64,000 nucleotides of DNA, taken from Sphingomonas sp. AX6. Lineage in GTDB: Bacteria > Pseudomonadota > Alphaproteobacteria > Sphingomonadales > Sphingomonadaceae. This document shows, in pieces, positions 59,112-64,000 of this stretch. The stretch lies in assembly GCF_902506605.1 (NCBI RefSeq), contig NZ_LR733979.1, positions 1-64,000 on the forward strand, given 5' to 3'. Every line of letters starts with the position of its first letter. Within the stretch, counting starts at the first letter, position 1. Below the pieces are notes generated by a model. The model was given only the letters and a program-made list of their open reading frames with translations, did no database searches and had not been told where the DNA came from. The position numbers were made by a program, and so were the translations under genes.

Positions 59112-60461
59112 CTAGCGGATTAGCGCCAGCACGATCCCCGCCGCGGCACCCGCGCCGAGCAGCCGTAACACGCCCCATTTTAACCATAGCGCCAATACCA
59201 TCGCCGCCACCGCCAGCCCAAGCGCGACCGGATCGAGGGTCGCCCAATCCGGCCACGACATCGATACCGGCCCGGCCTCGATCCGCCCGACGCGCGCGAA
59301 CAGGACGTGGAGGGCGAACCACAACGTCAAATTGGCGATCACCCCGACAACCGCGGCCGTCACCGCCGCCAGCGCCCCTTGCAGGCGGCGGGCATGTTCG
59401 AGCCGCTCGATCCACGGTGCGAGCGCGAAAATCCACAGGAAGCACGGCGCGAACGTGACCCAACTGGTCAGCGCCGCGCCGATGATGCCCGCTACCATCG
59501 GATCGAACGGCGCAGGGTCGCGGTACGCGCCGAGAAAGCCGACAAACTGGGTGACCAGGATCAGCGGGCCGGGGGTCGATTCGGCCAGGCCGAGCCCGTC
59601 GGCCATTTCGCCTGCGTTCACCCAGCCATAGGTGGTGACCGCTTCCTGCGCCATATAGGCAAGCACGGCATAAGCCCCGCCAAAGGTGACGACGGCCAGC
59701 GTCGAGAAGAATTTGGCGATGTCCATCAGCACATGGTCGGGGCCAAGCAGCGCGAGGATCGCGAGCACCGGTGCCACCCAGATCGCGCCCCAGATGAGCA
59801 CCGCACGCAGGCTCGCCAGCGTCGGACGCGGTCCCGCAACCTCGCTCGCATCGCCGCTCGCGTGCGCCGCCTTGCCTAGCCAGGCCGGACGCGCATTCGC
59901 GGCGAACCAGCCCGCGAGTGCGGCAGCCAGGATCACTAGCGGGAACGGCGCGGCAAACACGAACAAGGCAAGGAACGCGGCAAAAACGAGCAGTCGTTTG
60001 AACCCGCTGTCGAGTGCGCGGGAGCCGATGCGGATCAGCGCCTGGACGACGATGGCGACCACCGCCGTCTTGATTCCGACGAACAGCGCCGCGAACCACG
60101 ACAGATTGGCCGCCAGTGCATAGAGGATCGACAGCGCCAGGATGACGAGCGCGCCCGGGATGACGAACAACGTCCCCGCGACGACGCCGCTTTTCCACCC
60201 ACCGATCCGCCAGCCGATATAGGTGGCGAGCTGCTGCGCTTCGGGGCCGGGCAGGAAATGGCAGAAATTGAGCGCGCGCAGGAATGCGCCCTCGTCAATC
60301 CACCGGCGGTCGTCGACCAGCTCCTTATGCATCAGCGCGATCTGGCCTGCGGGGCCGCCGAAACTGAGCAGGCCGATTCGCGCGAACACCGCGAATTGTT
60401 CGCGACGGCTGGGGACGACGGGGGGCGGCGGGTCAAGAGCGCGGTTCAAAATCTGGTCCAT
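59112..60461 (-). CDS. chrA: Chromate efflux transporter ChrA
   Basis: Long-chain CHR family transporter of 449 aa, two homologous halves. Each half has its signature: FARIGLLSFGGPAGQIALMHKELVDDRRWIDEG and LPGPEAQQLATYIGWRIGG in the N-half; FFSTLAVVTFGGAYAVLAYMAQEAV and GLAESTPGPLILVTQFVGFLGAY in the C-half. About ten to twelve hydrophobic helices are visible. Family members export chromate with proton or sulfate coupling; in soil sphingomonads the physiological substrate may differ. The start at 60461 follows GAGG. No chrB regulator is adjacent, so regulation is not evident. Confidence 0.94.
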   Translation of the reverse strand: MDQILNRALDPPPPVVPSRREQFAVFARIGLLSFGGPAGQIALMHKELVDDRRWIDEGAFLRALNFCHFLPGPEAQQLATYIGWRIGGWKSGVVAGTLFVIPGALVILALSILYALAANLSWFAALFVGIKTAVVAIVVQALIRIGSRALDSGFKRLLVFAAFLALFVFAAPFPLVILAAALAGWFAANARPAWLGKAAHASGDASEVAGPRPTLASLRAVLIWGAIWVAPVLAILALLGPDHVLMDIAKFFSTLAVVTFGGAYAVLAYMAQEAVTTYGWVNAGEMADGLGLAESTPGPLILVTQFVGFLGAYRDPAPFDPMVAGIIGAALTSWVTFAPCFLWIFALAPWIERLEHARRLQGALAAVTAAVVGVIANLTLWFALHVLFARVGRIEAGPVSMSWPDWATLDPVALGLAVAAMVLALWLKWGVLRLLGAGAAAGIVLALIR

Positions 60462-60618
60462 GCAACGCCTCTTCGCGCCGGACGGTGTGTGCGTCCGGGT
60501 GGGAAAGGCAACGCTTGGACGCGGCGAGCGCCTGACCGGGAGGTTGCGACGCCCCGTTGGGTGGAAGAATAGCGCGCGTCGATGTGGGTGGAAAGCGGTT
60601 TGCGTGCCCCTTCCCCAT

Positions 60619-60726
60619 CGTCACCCCGGCCGCAGTGCCGGGGTCCACCCAGCCGCACTTTCGACGCCGATTATGAAGGCCACCCGAAGCCGGTTAGTGG
60701 ACCCCGGCACGGAGGCCGGGGTGACG
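60619..60726. repeat. REPIN-like paired palindrome, family A copy 5
   Basis: Subtype CGTCACCCCGGCCGCAGTGC ... CCCCGGCACGGAGGCCGGGG, 108 bases, same GCCGCA-type loop as copy 3. It occupies the gap upstream of chrA, between it and the convergent-side end of the next leftward gene. The 297-base gap holds no gene. Confidence 0.83.
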
Positions 60727-60758
60727 AAAGGGGTGTAAGGGCTGACTGCGCCCCGCCC

Positions 60759-61931
60759 TCAATTCGCGACGAACGTCAGTCCTGCGTGTTCCTCCAGCCG
60801 CTTCTTGAGCGGCTCCGCCATCAGCGCACCTGCGGTCCAGATGCCGCCCTTGTCTTCGCTCGCGACATCGCGAACCAGGCAGATCGCGGCCTCTGCAATC
60901 ATCTTCGACGTCGATCCATAGCCGGGATCGCGGTCGCCGGTGACGACGCATTCGACGCGGTCGCCGTTCGCCATATCGCCGATGAAGATCAGGTCGTAGA
61001 AGCCTGCCTCGCGTTCCGCCTTGGACGGGCCTTCGCCGGGTTTCGGTCCCTTGTCGCCTGCCAGCGGATTGATCTTGGCGATGGCCTCTGCTGCCGCCTT
61101 GCCCATCTCGCCGATGCCGGGCGCAATCATCATTTCGTCATAGACGAAATCGGTGCCGAAGCTGTGATCGGTCAGGAAATTGGTGCGGTGGACATTCTTG
61201 GTGTTGATCGGCGCCATGATGAACGGCGCAACCCAGGCGCCCACGGCGGCGTCATATTCGGGTATCATGCCCGTCGGTTGGTGCGGTCCGGCGAAACCGG
61301 GCGCGAGCGCGAACGGGTTGGTGAGCAATTTGATCAGGCCGGGGTCGCGCGCCGCAGCCGCCAGCGTCGCTTTCAGGCTGGCTGCGGTGCCACCCGAAAA
61401 GCCGCCCTGCATCTTGCGAACGCGGCCCTTGACGCGGGGGGCGGGTTTGCCGTGCTTAGCCACCGCGGTTTGTTGCAGCGTCCATACGCCGAGGTCGAAC
61501 GGGATCGAATCGAAGCCGCAGGAAAACACGATGCGCGCACCCGATGATTTCGCAGTTGCCTCGTGCGCGTCGATCATCGCCCGCATCCACGCAGGCTCGC
61601 CGCACAGATCGACATAGGCGGTTCCGGCCTTGGAGCAGGCTGCGACCAGGTCCGATCCGTAAAGCTGGTACGGGCCGACGGTGGAGATGACGACTTTGGC
61701 GCGTGCGACCATCGCGTCAAGCGAAGCGGGATCGTCGGCATTCGCAGTGATGAGCGGGGTGTCCGGGTGCGCGCCGATTTCATCGCGGACTTGGCCGAGT
61801 TTGGTCAGCGATCGCCCGCCCATCGCCCATGTCAGCGATCCGTCGGCGTAGTTCGCGCTCAGATATTCGGCGACCAGCCGTCCGGTGAAGCCGGTTGCGC
61901 CATAGACGATGATGTCGAAATCGGTGGCCAT
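60759..61931 (-). CDS. Saccharopine-dehydrogenase-like / trans-acting enoyl reductase family protein
   Basis: A 390-aa NAD(P)-binding oxidoreductase. The Rossmann motif is FDIIVYGATGFTGRLVAEYLSANY at residues 5-28, followed by WAMGGRSLTKLGQV and KVVISTVGPYQLYGSDLVAACSKAGTAYVDLCGE, the pattern of saccharopine-dehydrogenase-like proteins and mycobacterial trans-acting enoyl reductases. The middle holds KMQGGFSGGTAASL. The substrate is unknown; homologues occur widely in sphingomonads without lysine-pathway context. The ATG at 61931 follows GGGAGAGAGAGA. A family B repeat lies between it and the ABC exporter. Confidence 0.87.
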   Translation of the reverse strand: MATDFDIIVYGATGFTGRLVAEYLSANYADGSLTWAMGGRSLTKLGQVRDEIGAHPDTPLITANADDPASLDAMVARAKVVISTVGPYQLYGSDLVAACSKAGTAYVDLCGEPAWMRAMIDAHEATAKSSGARIVFSCGFDSIPFDLGVWTLQQTAVAKHGKPAPRVKGRVRKMQGGFSGGTAASLKATLAAAARDPGLIKLLTNPFALAPGFAGPHQPTGMIPEYDAAVGAWVAPFIMAPINTKNVHRTNFLTDHSFGTDFVYDEMMIAPGIGEMGKAAAEAIAKINPLAGDKGPKPGEGPSKAEREAGFYDLIFIGDMANGDRVECVVTGDRDPGYGSTSKMIAEAAICLVRDVASEDKGGIWTAGALMAEPLKKRLEEHAGLTFVAN

Positions 61932-61959
61932 TCTCTCTCTCCCGTTCGGGATACTCTAA

Positions 61960-62036
61960 CCGTTTGTTTCGAGCGAAGTCGAGAAACGTGGGTCTGGTGC
62001 GCGGGAGCGTTTCTCGACTTTGCTCGAAATAAACGG
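61960..62036. repeat. REPIN-like paired palindrome, family B copy 5
   Basis: CCGTTTGTTTCGAGCGAAGT facing ACTTTGCTCGAAATAAACGG, 77 bases, in the 135-base gap between the saccharopine-dehydrogenase-like gene and the ABC exporter gene. One substitution in the right arm. Confidence 0.86.
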
Positions 62037-62066
62037 GGAAGGAGGGCGGTGGGTAAAGTCGCGGGG

Positions 62067-63863
62067 CTATGCGGCCTCGCTGAACTGGAGCGCCGCGAGC
62101 CGGGCGTAGAGTCCGCCTGCTGCCGCCAGTTCGGCGTGCGTCCCGCTTTCGACGATGCGGCCTTCGTCCATGACGATGATGCGCTTTGCCGCGCGGACGG
62201 TTGCCAGACGATGGGCGATGACCAGCGTGGTGCGATCGGTCATCAGCTTTTCGAGTGCGTCCTGCACCAGCCGTTCGCTTTCGGCATCGAGTGCGCTGGT
62301 CGCCTCGTCGAGCAACAAGATGGGGCTGTCGCGCAACAAGGCGCGCGCGATGGCGATGCGCTGGCGCTGGCCGCCCGAGAGGCGCGCGCCGCCTTCTCCA
62401 AGGAAAGTGTCGAGGCCGTCGGGCAACGCGCGCAGGAAATCGGCGGCGTTGGCAGCCTCCGCTGCGGCCCACAAATCATCGTCGCTCGCGTCCCAACGAC
62501 CATAGCGCAAATTGTCGCGGGCGGAGGAGGCGAAGATCACGGTTTCCTGCGGCACCATCGCGATGCGCGCGCGGACTTCCGACGGATCGGCATCGGTCAG
62601 CGGCACGCCATCGACCAGCAATTGCCCGCTTTCGGGATCGTAGAAACGCTGGACGAGCTGGAACAAGGTCGACTTGCCTGCGCCCGACGGACCGACCACG
62701 GCAACGGTATCGCCTGCGCCGATCGACAGCGAGAAATCCTTGAGCGCGGAAACTTCGGGGCGCGTCGGATAGCGGAACGACACGTCGCGAAATTCGATGC
62801 TACCGCGCGAGGTGGCGGGGAGGGCGACCGGGCTGGCAGGCGCCGCGATGTCGGGCTCTTGCGCCAACAGTTCGGCGAGCCGTCCGGCGGCCCCTGATGC
62901 GCGCAGCAGGTCGCCATAGACTTCGGTCAGCGCGCCGAACGCGCCGGTGACGAGCCCGGCAGTGAACACGAACGCGGCAAGCGCACCGGCGGTCAGATTG
63001 CCCGAAGCGACGTCGCTGACCGCATCCCACAGGATCAGCGTGACCGCGCCGAACAACAGCCCGATCACCATCGCGGTCATCACCGCGCGGGTGGCGAAGC
63101 GCAATTTGGCGGTCTCGAACCCGCGATCGACTGCGTGCTTGAATCGGTCGCCTTCGCGGCGTTCCTGGCCGAAGGCTTGCACGATCTTCATCGCGCCCAG
63201 CGTTTCGCTGGCGATGGTGCCGATGTCCGCAATCCGGTCCTGGCTGTGACGCGAATATTTGCGAAGCCGCGCGCCCAGCATCATCATCGGCGTGACGATC
63301 AGCGGGATGCCGAGCAGCAGGAAGGCGGCGAGTTTGGGCGCGAGAATGAACAGATAGACGACTCCGCCGATGCCGATCAGCAGGTTGCGCAGCGCCACCG
63401 ATACGGTCGACCCGACGATCTGTTCGACCACCGCGGTGTCGGCGGTCAGCCGCGACGCGATTTCCGACGGACGGTTTTCCTCGAACCACTGGGGCGCGAG
63501 CCGCAACAGGTTGCGCTGCACCGCGACGCGCATGTCGGCGACGGTGCGCTCTCCCAGCCACGACACGAAATAGAAGCGTGCGGCAGTCGCAAGCGCCAGC
63601 ACGCCGACGACCATCAGCAATCGCCAGAAATACGGCCCGATCGCGCTCAAATCCGCGCCTTGCGCGAAGCCGTTATCGATCACTTGTTTGAAGGTGTAGG
63701 GGATGTAGAGCGTCGCCGTCGCCGCGCACAGCAGCGCGAGAATCGCGAGCGTCAAGTGACCCGGATAGCGCGAGGTATAGCCCCACACGATCATCAAATT
63801 GGACAGCTTGCGCTTTTCGGGCGCTGGAGCGGGCGGGCGCGGTTGCGGCGTGGGTTCGGCCAT
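62067..63863 (-). CDS. MsbA/LmrA-type ABC exporter (fused membrane and ATPase domains)
   Basis: Half-transporter of 598 aa with an N-terminal six-helix exporter domain (about residues 20-320, beginning LSNLMIVWGYTSRYPGHLTLAILALLC) and a C-terminal ATPase. The ATPase has Walker A VVGPSGAGKSTLFQLVQ near 393, Q-loop MVPQETVIFASS, signature RLSGGQRQRIAIARAL near 493, Walker B ILLLDEATSALD near 518, and the His in LVIAHRLATV. It would work as a homodimer exporting a hydrophobic substrate such as a lipid or drug; which one is not evident. The start at 63863 gives MAEPTPQPRPPAPAP. Confidence 0.93.
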   Translation of the reverse strand: MAEPTPQPRPPAPAPEKRKLSNLMIVWGYTSRYPGHLTLAILALLCAATATLYIPYTFKQVIDNGFAQGADLSAIGPYFWRLLMVVGVLALATAARFYFVSWLGERTVADMRVAVQRNLLRLAPQWFEENRPSEIASRLTADTAVVEQIVGSTVSVALRNLLIGIGGVVYLFILAPKLAAFLLLGIPLIVTPMMMLGARLRKYSRHSQDRIADIGTIASETLGAMKIVQAFGQERREGDRFKHAVDRGFETAKLRFATRAVMTAMVIGLLFGAVTLILWDAVSDVASGNLTAGALAAFVFTAGLVTGAFGALTEVYGDLLRASGAAGRLAELLAQEPDIAAPASPVALPATSRGSIEFRDVSFRYPTRPEVSALKDFSLSIGAGDTVAVVGPSGAGKSTLFQLVQRFYDPESGQLLVDGVPLTDADPSEVRARIAMVPQETVIFASSARDNLRYGRWDASDDDLWAAAEAANAADFLRALPDGLDTFLGEGGARLSGGQRQRIAIARALLRDSPILLLDEATSALDAESERLVQDALEKLMTDRTTLVIAHRLATVRAAKRIIVMDEGRIVESGTHAELAAAGGLYARLAALQFSEAA

Positions 63864-63884
63864 GCGTGCGCGCCTAGCGCGTTC

Positions 63885-63911
63885 GGAAGCGAAACGGAAC
63901 CGTTCGCTTCC
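63885..63911. promoter_or_regulatory. Inverted repeat upstream of the ABC exporter
   Basis: Perfect 9-bp arms GGAAGCGAA (63885-63893) and TTCGCTTCC (63903-63911) around ACGGAACCG. It lies 22 bases before the exporter start, a likely operator or 5' leader hairpin. Confidence 0.4.
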
Positions 63912-63921
63912 ACTCGCCGTT
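63896..63921 (+). promoter_or_regulatory. Candidate EcfG-type stress promoter pointing out of the window
   Basis: GGAAC (63896-63900) and CGTT (63918-63921) are separated by 17 bases, matching the GGAAC-N16/17-CGTT consensus used by the alphaproteobacterial general stress sigma factor EcfG. It reads rightward to a gene beyond the edge. The remaining bases to 64000 contain no recognisable coding start. Confidence 0.4.
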
Positions 63922-64000
63922 ATCGAATTTATAGTATCGTTGCACCGCAGCACCGCGGCGCTATAACCCCCTGTCCGGTCGCCGACGCCGGGGGCTCATA

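Overview
The window looks like chromosomal DNA of a high-GC alphaproteobacterium, most likely a sphingomonad (Sphingomonas or a close relative). This rests on the gene neighbourhoods (hemW / DUF1993-rdgB-rph / hrcA-grpE / glnD; yajC-secD-secF-Mth938; thrS-infC), on an archaeal/eukaryotic-type ProS, and on dense palindromic repeats between genes. No transposase, integrase, plasmid gene or CRISPR array is visible. Nearly all of the window is ordinary core and metabolic genome, tightly packed, with many ATGA/GTGA start-stop overlaps.

Layout. 1-6.0 kb: hemW (cut by the left edge), a CAP-domain lipoprotein, rph-rdgB-DUF1993, a DUF6438 lipoprotein and hrcA-grpE. 6.3-14.3 kb: glnD, a Na+/H+ antiporter, a VOC protein, infC (apparently starting at ATA), a YnfA-like protein and thrS. 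14.4-19.7 kb: a ZIP transporter, LD-carboxypeptidase and Mpl ligase (peptidoglycan recycling), a membrane protein/XRE regulator pair, a hydrolase and a TPR protein. 19.8-27 kb: a SIMPL protein, gloA-gloB, two paralogous lipoproteins, hslU and hslV separated by an unusual amino-acid-oxidase-like gene, then a holin/GH108 lysis pair. 27-32 kb: App1 phosphatase, GST, a seven-repeat FG-GAP lipoprotein and a DNA-binding membrane-anchored TPR regulator. 32.4-39.6 kb: tRNA-Pro(GGG), yajC-secD-secF-Mth938, a glycosyltransferase and malate synthase G. 39.7-42.7 kb: tyrosine/homogentisate degradation (hppD-hmgA-Rieske). 42.6-54.6 kb: MgtC, AraC, Nudix, extensin-like, a methyltransferase, a DUF885 peptidase, a DMT transporter, proS, DUF6152/DUF6644 and a zinc alcohol dehydrogenase. 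54.7-64 kb: glpD, rnr, chrA, a saccharopine-dehydrogenase-like protein and an MsbA-type ABC exporter.

The genes work in recognisable modules: protein quality control (hrcA, grpE, hslUV), translation (thrS, infC, proS, tRNA-Pro), Sec export (yajC-secDF), methylglyoxal detoxification (gloAB), murein recycling (ldcA/mpl) and tyrosine catabolism (hppD/hmgA).

The most unusual content is the repeat population. Three families of REPIN-like paired palindromes sit between genes. One family B copy lies in frame inside the RNase R gene and adds about 25 residues. Other points of interest are a possible ATA start for infC, a D-amino-acid-oxidase-like protein whose C-terminal motif precedes its FAD motif, and helically phased TGCAACA boxes in front of the membrane-bound TPR regulator.
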